Shown here: in pieces, positions 37,474 through 49,176 of the stretch
Layout of the letters: the number at the start of each line of letters is the position of its first letter
Position numbering within the stretch: position 1 is the first letter of the stretch
Source: Dokdonella_A sp966248875
GTDB taxonomy: Bacteria > Pseudomonadota > Gammaproteobacteria > Xanthomonadales > Rhodanobacteraceae
NCBI GenBank assembly: GCA_966248875.1
Contig: CBINBI010000010.1
Span: 4,148 to 68,147 of the forward strand
Length of the DNA stretch: 64,000 nt
Direction: 5' to 3'
Program-made: the position numbers and the translations under genes
Notes under the pieces: generated by a model
Database searches by the model: none
Told to the model about the DNA's origin: nothing
Seen by the model: the letters and a program-made list of their open reading frames with translations, nothing else

Positions 37474-37659
37474 GGAAGCTTCCCCGACATTCAGTCGGGT
37501 CAGGCTCTGCCAGCGCGACGCATTCGGCAATGGACGCTCGTCACGCTGCGGGCCACGACGAAAGCCCGGCGCGCCGAGTCGTCGTGACGGACTACCTTCG
37601 ATGCGGAGCCAGCGCGCATCGCGTGCCGGCTCCGGTCGACCGAGCGTCGCGGCGACGCA

Positions 37660-39891
37660 TCAGGGCGCCTGCCCGTCGAATCCGTCCGCGAAGATCCTGT
37701 CCGTGATCCCGCCGCCCGGAATCGGCGTCGCGTAGCTGCCTCTCGCCGTCGCCATCAAAAGCCGCGGCGCAACCGCGTCCGACGTGATCGCGAGGTCGCG
37801 CGGGCCGCCCGCATTGTCCAGGCCCGTGTCGAACGGCGTGAAGGTTTCGCCCTGATCCTCGGAGCGCGCCGCCTTCGCGCCGGTGCCCTGCGCGGCGTAC
37901 AGCACGTTCGCGTCGGCGGGATCGCAGGCGATGTCGGCGATCAGATCGCCGTTCCAGCCGGTCGAGGTCCAGTTCGCACCGGCGTCCTCGGTGTGGAACA
38001 CGGTGCTGTGGCTGAAGTCGGTCGCGGCCGACATGTAGACCGTGCCGGGGTTCGCGAGCGAGGTGCACAGGCGCGGCAGCCGCGCGAAGCCCGGCAGGCC
38101 CGTCAGCGCGAGATCCCAGTTCGCGCCGCCATCGGTCGAGCGCAGCGCGCCGCCCTGGTTCGGATCGGTGAAGCCGTCGAAGGAAGCGACCATGTTCTGG
38201 TCCGTGCCGTCCTCGACGATCTCGATGTCGGTGACGAAGTCGCCCTCGCGTCCCTCGTAGACCTTGTCCCAGCCGGCGCCCGCCGTGGTCGAGCGCCACA
38301 CGGTGACTTCGCTGCCGGCAACACCGAAATCCGCACCGCCGAGCAGGATCAGGTCCGGATCGTTGATGCTGAAGCGCAGCGCGGCGAGATCGGACTCGAA
38401 GAGATCGCCCTGGTCCGGACCGAGACCGGTCCAGTCGCCGCCTGGCTCGCGGCGATACAAGCCTTCGGGCGCGACGGTCGAAGGCCCGCTCGAGATCGCA
38501 TACAGCGTGCCGTCCGGCGCGTAGCCGACCTTGCTGTAGCGCGTCGGCGGCACCGGCTCGACGGTCCAGGTGACGCCGCCGTCGGCCGAGCTGTAGACGC
38601 CACCCGAATTGTTGGCCTGGTAAGCGACGGCGATCTCGAGCGGATTGCTCGGGCTCGTCGCGATCGAGAACAGCGACAGCTCCGAGATGCCGCTCGAGGA
38701 CGGCTCGAACGTGTCGCCGCCGTCGGTCGAGCGGAACACCGCCAGCGAGTTCGTGCCGGTGTAGAGCGTCGTGGAGCTGCCAGGCGCGAAGCGGACCGAC
38801 TGCGTCGCGAGCGCGTCCGTGCCGCCGATGCCGGTGTCCCAGCTCGCGCCGCTGTTCGTCGTGCGGTTGATGCCGGCGCCGTCGGTCGAGACGAAGATCG
38901 TCTGCGCGTCGTTCGGGTCCACGGCGATGTCGGTGACGACCAGCACCGGCCAGGTGCCGTCGTGCAGCGGCGTCCACGTCATGCCGAGATCGGGCGAGGT
39001 GTAGAGGCCGACGAACTGCGAGCCGAACAGCTGGCCGCCGCCGACGAGCAGCCGCGTGCCGTCATAGACGACAGCGTTGAGCGGATTGGCGGGCAGGCCC
39101 GCGGAGCGGTCCTCCCAGTTGTCGCCGCCGTCAATGGTCACCCAGACCTCGCCGCCGCCGAACGAGCCGCGGAACACGGCGATCACCGTGTCCGGGTCGT
39201 TCGGGTCGATCGCGATGCCGGCGCCGGCCAGCGGCGAGTGCGGCGGCGTGCGGTCTTCCCAGGTCACGCCGCCGTCGATCGAGCGCATCACGTTGACGGG
39301 CTGGAAGCCGGAGGCATCGGTGATGCCGGCCCAGACCGTCTGCGGGTTCGACGGATCGATCGCGATGTCGAACACTTCGTCGTTGAGCGCGTCGATGCCG
39401 GTCAGGACCTGGTGCGTCCAGTTCGCGCCGGCGTTCGTGCTGGTCCAGACGCTGTCCTGCGTCGCGGCATAGGCGGTGCCGTCGGGCGCGAACTCGATGT
39501 CGTGCACGCTGATGCCGGCGAGATCGGGCACCGGCACCCAGGTCGCGCCACCGTCCGTGGAGCGGTACATGGTGCCGCCGAAGCTGCCGCCCGGCGCGAC
39601 CCCGGCGAGCACGACGCCGGCATCCGTGGGTGAGGCGGCCACGTCCGCGACGTCGCCGCCGGGCGGGCCGAGCAGGCCCCAGCTGCCGGTGCCGGTGCCG
39701 GCGGTGCCGCCCCCCAGGTTCGTGACACGGGCGGTCGCGCGCGCGTGGAGGCCGCGCGCATCGCTCCTGACGCCGGCATCGCCGAGGACGCTCGCGTGCG
39801 GCGTGTACGTCGCCGCGGGAGCGGCCGCTGCGGCCGAGGCCATTGCAAATGCCAATGTTCCGGAGACAAGCGACAGGCAACGCGTATTCAT
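37660..39891 (-). CDS. Secreted BNR-repeat beta-propeller protein with FADGFD tail
   Basis: A 743-residue exported protein. Signal peptide residues 1-23. The rest carries more than ten Asp-box (BNR) repeats of the form RSTDGGATW, STNAGANW and SIDGGVTW, each followed by VDPNDPxTV-type strands, as in sortilin/Vps10-like or sialidase-like propellers. It ends DRIFADGFDGQAP, a variant of the shared tail. Such proteins often bind carbohydrate; catalytic sialidase residues were not found, so it may be an adhesin or enzyme of unknown kind. Upstream is the exported MsrA gene in the same direction. Confidence 0.8.
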   Translation of the reverse strand: MNTRCLSLVSGTLAFAMASAAAAAPAATYTPHASVLGDAGVRSDARGLHARATARVTNLGGGTAGTGTGSWGLLGPPGGDVADVAASPTDAGVVLAGVAPGGSFGGTMYRSTDGGATWVPVPDLAGISVHDIEFAPDGTAYAATQDSVWTSTNAGANWTHQVLTGIDALNDEVFDIAIDPSNPQTVWAGITDASGFQPVNVMRSIDGGVTWEDRTPPHSPLAGAGIAIDPNDPDTVIAVFRGSFGGGEVWVTIDGGDNWEDRSAGLPANPLNAVVYDGTRLLVGGGQLFGSQFVGLYTSPDLGMTWTPLHDGTWPVLVVTDIAVDPNDAQTIFVSTDGAGINRTTNSGASWDTGIGGTDALATQSVRFAPGSSTTLYTGTNSLAVFRSTDGGDTFEPSSSGISELSLFSIATSPSNPLEIAVAYQANNSGGVYSSADGGVTWTVEPVPPTRYSKVGYAPDGTLYAISSGPSTVAPEGLYRREPGGDWTGLGPDQGDLFESDLAALRFSINDPDLILLGGADFGVAGSEVTVWRSTTAGAGWDKVYEGREGDFVTDIEIVEDGTDQNMVASFDGFTDPNQGGALRSTDGGANWDLALTGLPGFARLPRLCTSLANPGTVYMSAATDFSHSTVFHTEDAGANWTSTGWNGDLIADIACDPADANVLYAAQGTGAKAARSEDQGETFTPFDTGLDNAGGPRDLAITSDAVAPRLLMATARGSYATPIPGGGITDRIFADGFDGQAP

Positions 39892-40146
39892 CAGGGATAC
39901 CCTCTGCCGGATGCGGGAAGGGATCCGCGGGCGTCGCGCGATTCAGGAACGATCGGAGCACCCGCGGTCGTGCATGATGATGCGCGCTCGCTCCGGCCGA
40001 CGCATCTCTTTCATGCTTTCGCGCAATTTCCGTTCGGTGATTTGGTGACGTGGACCACAATGTCGCATCACGGCATTCGCGGGGAGCGGACGCGGCCGTC
40101 ATTCATCATGCGGCGCCGGATACCGGCGTCGCGCTCCGCGCCGGGT

Positions 40147-40770
40147 TCAGTCCTTCAGCAAAGCACGGAACTTCTTGCGGAACTTCGCGACCTTGGGCGC
40201 GATGACGAGCTGGCAGTACGGCTCCTCGCCGTGCAGCTTGAAGTATTCCTGGTGGTAGTTCTCGGCCTCGTAGAAGGCCGTGAAAGGGACGACCTCGGTC
40301 ACGATCGGCCGGCTCCATTCAGTCTGGGCCTCGCCGATCGCCTTTTCGATCGCGGCCTTCTGCACCTCGCTGCGATAGAACGCGATGGATCGGTACTGCT
40401 CGCCCACATCGTTGCCCTGCCGGTTCAGGGTGGTCGGATCGTGGATCGTGAAGAACGCGCGCAGGATCGTGTCGCGCGTGATCACCTCGGGATCGAACGT
40501 GATCTGCACGACTTCCGCGTGCCCCGTGCCGCCGTTCGAGACTTCCGTGTAGCTGGGATTCGGCACGTGCCCGCCGGCGAAGCCCGAGACGACGCTGTCG
40601 ACGCCGCGCAGCTCGCTGAACACCGCTTCGAGACACCAGAAGCAGCCGCCGCCGAGCGTGAGCGTTTCGCGCCCGGATGAAGCCGCGGAGTCTTTCGCCG
40701 CGATGGCGAGCGGTGCGGCCAGCACTGCACAGAGCAGCGCGATGACGATGCAGAACAGATGTCGACGCAT
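40147..40770 (-). CDS. msrA: Exported peptide methionine sulfoxide reductase A
   Basis: A 207-residue MsrA that repairs oxidised methionine (S-sulfoxide form). The catalytic GGGCFWCLEAVF, FAGGHVPNPSYTEVSNGGTG, HAEVVQITFDP and YHQEYF blocks are all present. Unlike the cytoplasmic enzyme it begins with a signal peptide (residues 1-24), so it probably works in the periplasm. MsrB is not in the window. GAGGT precedes ATG 40770; the open frame further upstream is not MsrA-like. Confidence 0.92.
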   Translation of the reverse strand: MRRHLFCIVIALLCAVLAAPLAIAAKDSAASSGRETLTLGGGCFWCLEAVFSELRGVDSVVSGFAGGHVPNPSYTEVSNGGTGHAEVVQITFDPEVITRDTILRAFFTIHDPTTLNRQGNDVGEQYRSIAFYRSEVQKAAIEKAIGEAQTEWSRPIVTEVVPFTAFYEAENYHQEYFKLHGEEPYCQLVIAPKVAKFRKKFRALLKD

Positions 40771-40962
40771 GGTGACCTCGCGATGAGCCGTGCATCGAAG
40801 ACCGGACGCCGCTCCTGCCGCTTTCAGCGAGACTCCGCATAAGCCCTTGAGGGTGACCGGGACCACCGGTGTATCGATCGAGGATGCTGCCGTTCCGCGA
40901 AGACCTCGCGCGTCAGCAGGCGCACCGGAACAGCCTTGCGCGGCCGTTCGCCCGCGTCACGC

Positions 40963-41658
40963 TCAGGCGACAGCACCGAACAGGGCGCCGACGGCGGACG
41001 TCACCGCCATCGCGAGCACACCCAGCAGCACGATGCGCAGCGCGCCCTTGCCCATTGATGCGCCGCCGGTGCGCGCGGCGATCGCGCCGAGCAGCGCGAG
41101 GAACGCCAGCGAAGCCGGGGGCACGGCCGCTCCGATCCACGCGTGCGGCACCAACGCTGCGACCGCAAGCGGCAAGGCCGCGCCGGCAGCGAAGCTCGCC
41201 GCGGACGCCAGCGCCGCCTGTACCGGCCGCGCCGCGTTGACGCCCGTGATGCCGAGCTCGTCGCGCGCGTGCGCGGCGAGCGCATCCTTCGCCATCAGCT
41301 GCTCGGTGACTTCGCGCGCGAGCGCCGGCTCGAGGCCGCGCTGCACGTAGATCCCGGCCAGCTCCGCGCGCTCGCTCTCGGGACTCGACGCGAGCTCGGC
41401 CCGCTCGCGCGAAAGATCGGCGCGTTCGGTGTCGCGCTGCGAGCTGACCGATACGTATTCGCCCGCCGCCATCGACATCGCGCCGGCGACCAGCCCCGCG
41501 ACGCCGGCGGTCAGCACCGCAGCACGATCGGCGGAGGCCGAGGCGACGCCGACGATGAGGCTCGCCGTCGAAAGGATGCCGTCGTTCGCACCGAGCACAG
41601 CGGCGCGCAGCCAGCCGCTGCGAAGCGAACGGTGACGCTCGCGATGGAAGGCACGCAT
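40963..41658 (-). CDS. VIT1/CCC1-family Fe2+/Mn2+ transporter
   Basis: A 231-residue membrane protein of the VIT/CCC1 family. The first helix pair has the characteristic VLGANDGILSTASLIVGVAS and AGLVAGAMSMAAGEYVSVSS. A cytoplasmic metal-binding loop (ERADLSRERAEL ... AKDALAAHARDELG) and three further helices follow. It likely moves Fe2+ or Mn2+ across the inner membrane. No ferritin-like domain is fused, so it is not MbfA. Confidence 0.88.
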   Translation of the reverse strand: MRAFHRERHRSLRSGWLRAAVLGANDGILSTASLIVGVASASADRAAVLTAGVAGLVAGAMSMAAGEYVSVSSQRDTERADLSRERAELASSPESERAELAGIYVQRGLEPALAREVTEQLMAKDALAAHARDELGITGVNAARPVQAALASAASFAAGAALPLAVAALVPHAWIGAAVPPASLAFLALLGAIAARTGGASMGKGALRIVLLGVLAMAVTSAVGALFGAVA

Positions 41659-41722
41659 GCGGCGAGACTAGCGCAGTATGCCGCTTTGCGCTGGCTCGGC
41701 CCGTCATGTTCCGCGCGTTTCC

Positions 41723-41744
41723 ATGGGCCGGGCCGAGGCCCACC
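41723..41744. repeat. GGGCCGAGGCCCACC-type palindromic repeat, copy 2
   Basis: An imperfect copy of the element at 19120-19137, 34 nt beyond the stop of the FG-GAP protein gene and between it and the VIT transporter gene. Confidence 0.5.
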
Positions 41745-41777
41745 CTGCTCGGAAACTGACGCGGCTCTTGGCTCGCC

Positions 41778-44279
41778 TTATTCGAAACCGGACGCGAAGA
41801 TCGCATCCGTCCACATGTTGAGGTACACGCGGATGTCGTCCAGGTACCCGCGGCCGTGCACGAGCAAGTCGGGATGCGCGTTGCCGTCGAGATCGGCCAG
41901 CATCAATCCGGTCGGCGATACGGCGAGCGGCAGGATGCGCGGCGTGGCGAAATTGCCGGCGCCGTCGCCGCGCGCGAACCAGGCGAAGGTGAGCCCGCAG
42001 CAATTGCCGAGCGTCAGGTCGTTGCGGCCGTCGCCGTCGACGTCGGCGATGACGATCGAGCGGAACCAGATATCCGGCAGCGTCGATGTGCGCGGCGCTT
42101 CAAAGCTCGCATCGCCGCGGCCCTTGAAGATGTACATCGTGTCGTAGCCCGGCGTGCCGGCCGCGACGATGTCCGGCACGCCGTCGCCGTCGACGTCACC
42201 GACATCGATGCCGTCCGGATAGTCCGGCCCGGCCAGCGCGGGCGCGGGCGAGAACGTGCCGCTGCCGAGATTGCGATACGCGCGCAGCCCGCCGGGCAGC
42301 GCGGGCGACGCGAACGGCGCGCCGCCGTCGGCCACGACGAGATCCGGCGCGCCGTCGCCGTCGAGATCCGACGCGACGACGCGGCTGGGCGCGAGGCCGT
42401 CGCTGACCAGCGTGGCATCCACGGTCGCGGGCTCGGCAAAGCTGCCGTCGCCATTGCCGTTCAGCACGTAGAGCGTGCTGTGCTCCGAAGCGAAGCCGAT
42501 GACGGCGAGATCGGGCTTGCCGTCGCCGTTGAAATCGGCGATTGCCGGCAGCGCCGCGTTGCCGGCATACGGCGACTGCACGTCGAATGAAACGGCGAGA
42601 TCCTGACCGGCTGCGTGGAACGTGCCGTCGCCGTTGCCGAGCCGCGTGTGCACGTAGGCGCTCGAGGATGACCAGTGCTCGAGCGCGACGAGATCGGCCT
42701 TGCCGTCGCCGTTGACATCGTGCGCGACGATCGGCGGCGCGCTGCCCGGCCCGGTGCCGAAGCCTAGCGCGGTGAACGGACCCTGGCCGAAGCGGCCGTG
42801 TCCGTCGCCCGGCAGGACGCGCGCGCCGGGCGCCCCGCCTTCGGCGTCGAACGCGACGAGATCGAGCCGGCTGTCGCCGTCGAAGTCGGCGACGGTCTGC
42901 ACGGCTTTCCGATAGACCGGCGGCGATGCCAGAGTGCCGTCGCCGCGGCCGAGCAGGAAGTGGGTCTGGCCCTGCGAATTGATCGACGGCCCGTAGATTC
43001 CGTCGCCGCCGGAGCCGACCACGAGATCGGCGTTGCCGTCGCCATCGAGATCGGTGGCCAGGAGATCGGAGGTGCCCGAGCCGTAGCCGGTGGCGTAGCC
43101 GGGTTCGAGCCGCGTGAAACCGCCGCTGCCGTCGCCCTGCCAGATGTAGATCAGGCTGCCGTCGCCGGAGAACTCGCGGACGGCAAGATCGAGCTTGTCG
43201 TCGTTGTCGAAATCGGCGACGGCGAGCGCGCCGTAATCGAAGGTCTGTTCGGGTGCCGGCGTGAAGCCGCCACTGCCGTTGCCAAACAGGATGTAACCGT
43301 CGCCGCTGGCGATATCGAGCTTGTCGTCGCCGTTGAAGTCGGCCGCGACGAGATCGTCGCCGATGCCGTCGGCGACGAGGACAGCCGCATCGAAGCTGTC
43401 GTCACCATGGCCCCGAAGCAGCACGGTGCTATGTTCCACGCCGCCGATGCTGACCGAGGCGGCGAGATCGAGCTTCGCGTCGCCGTCGAAATCCGCGATC
43501 GTCATGCCGATCGGAAACGCGGACTTGCCGCTGCCGGTCGGTGCCGCGGCAACGATCGAGTACGTCGGCGCGCCGAAGCCGCCGGCGCCGTCGCCCGCAA
43601 GAAATGCGATACGCGCGACGGCATCGTTGCCGTAGGCGCCGATCTCGACCGCGTAGTCGAGGTTGCCGTCTCCGTTGAAGTCGGCGACGGCGAGCTCGCC
43701 GACGAACTGGTTCGACCCGTCAGGCGCGAGCGAGATGTCGTGGTGATCGGTGATCGTCGCCCCGTCGCTGCGATAGACGACGATGGCGGTGTCGGCGTGG
43801 AAGTCCGGCCCGGCGCCGAAATAACCGCCGCCTGGAAGCCGTGCGCCCGCGACATTGCGCGCCGCGGTGCCGAGCGCGATGTCGATGCATCCGTTCGGAA
43901 ATCCGCCGGCAGAGCCGGTGAGCCCCGCCGCTCTGCGCAGCTGCTGCTCGAAATGGGAGCGCGTGCGCGCGATCGTGTAGTCGGCGAGGTTCGCGTAGAG
44001 CGCGCTCAGCGAGCAGTCCGCTTCGCGCCGCAGGCCCCGCACGTACTGCGTGGACCCCTTGCGCTGGATGAACTTGTAGAAGCGGTACTTGAGCGGCGTG
44101 CGCTTGGCCATGCCGGGCAGCTGCTCCAACGGGCCGAGAACGAGGCCGGCGCCGTAGAACGGAGTCGTGTCGTCGACGATGGGCGCCCGCGTGATGTGAT
44201 TGCGGACGAAGGTGAACCCGCAGAGCGCGGCGACGAGCGCGGACGCAAGCAAGACGCGCGGGACGGTTGGGCAGTGCAT
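41778..44279 (-). CDS. Exported FG-GAP/VCBS-repeat protein with FASGFE tail
   Basis: An 833-residue exported protein. A signal-anchor-like segment occupies residues 8-25. After about 190 residues of unassigned sequence it runs through a dozen FG-GAP-like repeats with Ca2+-binding cores: VADFNGDGNLDYAV, IADFDGDAKLDLAA, VAADFNGDDKLDIAS, VGDVDGDGVPDIVAA and others, giving a propeller. It ends TDAIFASGFE, a member of the shared tail. Likely an adhesive or matrix protein; no enzymatic domain was found. The 238-nt gap upstream carries another copy of the GGTGGGCC repeat. Confidence 0.82.
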   Translation of the reverse strand: MHCPTVPRVLLASALVAALCGFTFVRNHITRAPIVDDTTPFYGAGLVLGPLEQLPGMAKRTPLKYRFYKFIQRKGSTQYVRGLRREADCSLSALYANLADYTIARTRSHFEQQLRRAAGLTGSAGGFPNGCIDIALGTAARNVAGARLPGGGYFGAGPDFHADTAIVVYRSDGATITDHHDISLAPDGSNQFVGELAVADFNGDGNLDYAVEIGAYGNDAVARIAFLAGDGAGGFGAPTYSIVAAAPTGSGKSAFPIGMTIADFDGDAKLDLAASVSIGGVEHSTVLLRGHGDDSFDAAVLVADGIGDDLVAADFNGDDKLDIASGDGYILFGNGSGGFTPAPEQTFDYGALAVADFDNDDKLDLAVREFSGDGSLIYIWQGDGSGGFTRLEPGYATGYGSGTSDLLATDLDGDGNADLVVGSGGDGIYGPSINSQGQTHFLLGRGDGTLASPPVYRKAVQTVADFDGDSRLDLVAFDAEGGAPGARVLPGDGHGRFGQGPFTALGFGTGPGSAPPIVAHDVNGDGKADLVALEHWSSSSAYVHTRLGNGDGTFHAAGQDLAVSFDVQSPYAGNAALPAIADFNGDGKPDLAVIGFASEHSTLYVLNGNGDGSFAEPATVDATLVSDGLAPSRVVASDLDGDGAPDLVVADGGAPFASPALPGGLRAYRNLGSGTFSPAPALAGPDYPDGIDVGDVDGDGVPDIVAAGTPGYDTMYIFKGRGDASFEAPRTSTLPDIWFRSIVIADVDGDGRNDLTLGNCCGLTFAWFARGDGAGNFATPRILPLAVSPTGLMLADLDGNAHPDLLVHGRGYLDDIRVYLNMWTDAIFASGFE

Positions 44280-44390
44280 GAGGATCCCCCCTGGCTCCTC
44301 GAATCGGAGCGGGGCGGGAACCGGCGAGACCTCACGCGCTCATCCCGTCCACGGCGAAAGCCCTATCCCCGGGCCTTCGGCTCCATCACG

Positions 44391-44408
44391 GGTGAGCCTC
44401 GGCCCACC
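44391..44408. repeat. GGTGAGCCTCGGCCCACC palindromic repeat, copy 3
   Basis: An imperfect copy of the repeat at 19120-19137, here between aceE and the FG-GAP gene and followed on the plus strand by GCCTTTTT. That end fits a terminator for plus-strand transcription; on the minus strand it would be an aceE 3' hairpin. Confidence 0.55.
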
Positions 44409-44517
44409 GCCTTTTTCCCCTTGAACGCACGACCAGACGCGATGCCGAGGCTATCACGAAACCCGCCTGCAAGCCGCCGAACCGCGGGCCTCGCTTCGCA
44501 GCAGGAGTCGCGGGCGC

Positions 44518-47379
<2,862 letters not shown>

Positions 47380-47582
47380 CGGAAAACCCTCAGCGGCGCC
47401 CGGCGGGGCGCCTTGTTCGGCAGGCGGATTGCGATGCGCGCGGCGGCTTCCGCCGCCCTGCCGTGCAGTCTAGCGCCGGCACCGCGATGCGCCAATGACG
47501 GGCGCGCGCGCCGGTTCGCGATATGATCCTCGCCACTGGCAGCGGTCGTTGCATTCGACGCAGCTCGGGGGAGGACGACGCC

Positions 47583-48091
47583 ATGCATGATCCGGAGCGC
47601 CACGCTCGACGCTGGCAAACCGGTGTCCTATGGTTGCTGCTCCCGCTTGCGCTGGCCACGCCGCCAACGCGAGCGGTCGACGGTTTCTTCGATACCACCT
47701 TCGGTTTCGGCGGGCGCCACACGGTCGCGGTGGCCGGCTTGGGCGATGACCAAGCCTATCGGCTCGATATCGCACGCGACGGGCGTCTGCTGCTGGCCGG
47801 CATGTGCCTGCTACCGCAGGTGCAGGCGCGCGCATTCTGCACGACGCGACTGCGCGCCGATGGCACCGGCTACGATCCGACGTTCGGTCCTGGCGGGCTC
47901 GGTTACCTCACTCTGCACGGATTGCGCGGTTTTCCGGACGGCTATTTCAGCGATATGGCGCTGTTCCCGGATGGACGCATCGTCATGACGGGGCTGAGTG
48001 AGGCCAACGACGTGCTCGTCGCGGTGGTCCGAAGCATTTCGGGGTCGCGCGGATGCTGCTCGATCTCGTCTTCACGGATGGGTTCGACTGA
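47583..48091 (+). pseudogene. Delta-60 repeat exported protein, shortened and out of frame with its FTDGFD tail
   Basis: From ATG 47583 (strong GGGGGAGGA upstream) a signal peptide (about 10-29) leads into two delta-60-type repeats: DTTFGFGGRHTVAVAGLG and DPTFGPGGLGYLTLHGL. Relatives of this family are much longer. After GLSEANDVLVAVVR the frame loses meaning, while in another frame the sequence HFGVARMLLDLVFTDGFD ends at a TGA at 48089-48091. That is the common C-terminal tail. Either one indel near 48030 or a larger internal deletion joined the body and tail out of frame. A protein ending without the tail could still be made from the original frame (stop at 48107). Confidence 0.65.
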
Positions 48092-48115
48092 ACGCGAGGC
48101 GTGCTGACGCGCGGA

Positions 48116-49090
48116 TCAATGCAGCGTCGCGAGGCGTGAGCGCACCTGCTCGAGCTTCAGCGCAAGCCCGTCCACCTTCGGCACGCGCTCGCCGATCTTC
48201 TCGAGGACGAACTTCGCGCGCTCGACCTCGCCGCGTGCGATGAGCTGCAGCACGCGCAAAGTGCGGCCGTCGGGCGACTCGGGATCCTCTTTCAGGAGCT
48301 GCACGACGATCGGCACGGCATCCTGAAACGCGCCGTTCTCGATCAGCCAGAGCGCGTGTTCGGCGCGGAACTCGGGGGTTGCGCGCATGCGCCGGTCGAG
48401 ATCGGCCCATTTCTCGCGAAGCTGCTCGATCGCTTTGGCAACCCGCTCGGGATTGCGGTTGACGCCGCGGCCGACGCCGGAATCGCCGATTTCGAGGTGC
48501 GAGCGCGTCGTCACTTCGGGCACGAAAACGAACGGCGTGTGCGCGGCGCACTGCACGAAGAAATCCATGTCCTCGAGGATGTCGAAGCGCGGATCGAACG
48601 CTACACCGTCGTCGAGCAGCGACACCGAGAACATCGCGCAGTGCGGGCGGAAAAAGCCCGTGTCGAGCTGGCGCCACGGCTTGAAGCGGGAGCCGTGGCG
48701 GCCGAGCACGGCGCCGTCGGCACCGATGTCTTCCGTGATCGAATGCGCGAGTCGCGCCGGCGCGTTCGCGTCAAGCGCGGCGCGCAGCGTCGAGACGTGC
48801 GCCGGCAGAAGCTCGTCGTCGTCGTCGAGGAAGTTGAGCCACTCGCCGCGCGCCGATTCGAGCGCGACGTTCGCGGCCTCCGCGCGCGCGAGCGGGCGCG
48901 CCGTGCGCACGAGGCGGAGCGGAAAATTTCCGCAGCGGTCCGGGAGATCGCGATGCTGCGCAGCACCGGCCGCGACGACGACGACCTCGACGTTCGGATA
49001 GTCCTGCGCGGCCACCGAGTCGAGCGCGCGCTGCAGCGTCGGGCGGTCCATGCTGCGGACGAGGATGGAGACGAGGGAGTTGGAGCTCAT
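48116..49090 (-). CDS. Family 2 glycosyltransferase
   Basis: A 324-residue GT-A fold transferase. The N-terminus SLVSILVRSMDRPTLQRALDS binds nucleotide sugar, and the LNFLDDDDELLPAHVS acidic motif chelates the metal. ILEDMDFFVQCA is the later acceptor-side motif. A helical C-terminal part (about 240-324) is atypical and may mediate dimerisation. No polysaccharide operon surrounds it, so sugar and acceptor are unknown. Confidence 0.82.
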   Translation of the reverse strand: MSSNSLVSILVRSMDRPTLQRALDSVAAQDYPNVEVVVVAAGAAQHRDLPDRCGNFPLRLVRTARPLARAEAANVALESARGEWLNFLDDDDELLPAHVSTLRAALDANAPARLAHSITEDIGADGAVLGRHGSRFKPWRQLDTGFFRPHCAMFSVSLLDDGVAFDPRFDILEDMDFFVQCAAHTPFVFVPEVTTRSHLEIGDSGVGRGVNRNPERVAKAIEQLREKWADLDRRMRATPEFRAEHALWLIENGAFQDAVPIVVQLLKEDPESPDGRTLRVLQLIARGEVERAKFVLEKIGERVPKVDGLALKLEQVRSRLATLH

Positions 49091-49143
49091 TGCACGCTTT
49101 TGATGACTTGCGGACCTGCGATTCTCGCACGTCCGTTCTTTCT

Positions 49144-49166
49144 CCTCTCCCGCGCAGCGGGAGAGG
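49144..49166. repeat. CCTCTCCCGC-GCA-GCGGGAGAGG hairpin
   Basis: A 10-bp perfect stem with a 3-nt loop in the gap beyond the maeB stop and before the glycosyltransferase gene. It belongs to the same family as the elements in the lpdA and aceF linkers. Confidence 0.6.
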
Positions 49167-49176
49167 GAACAGCGAT

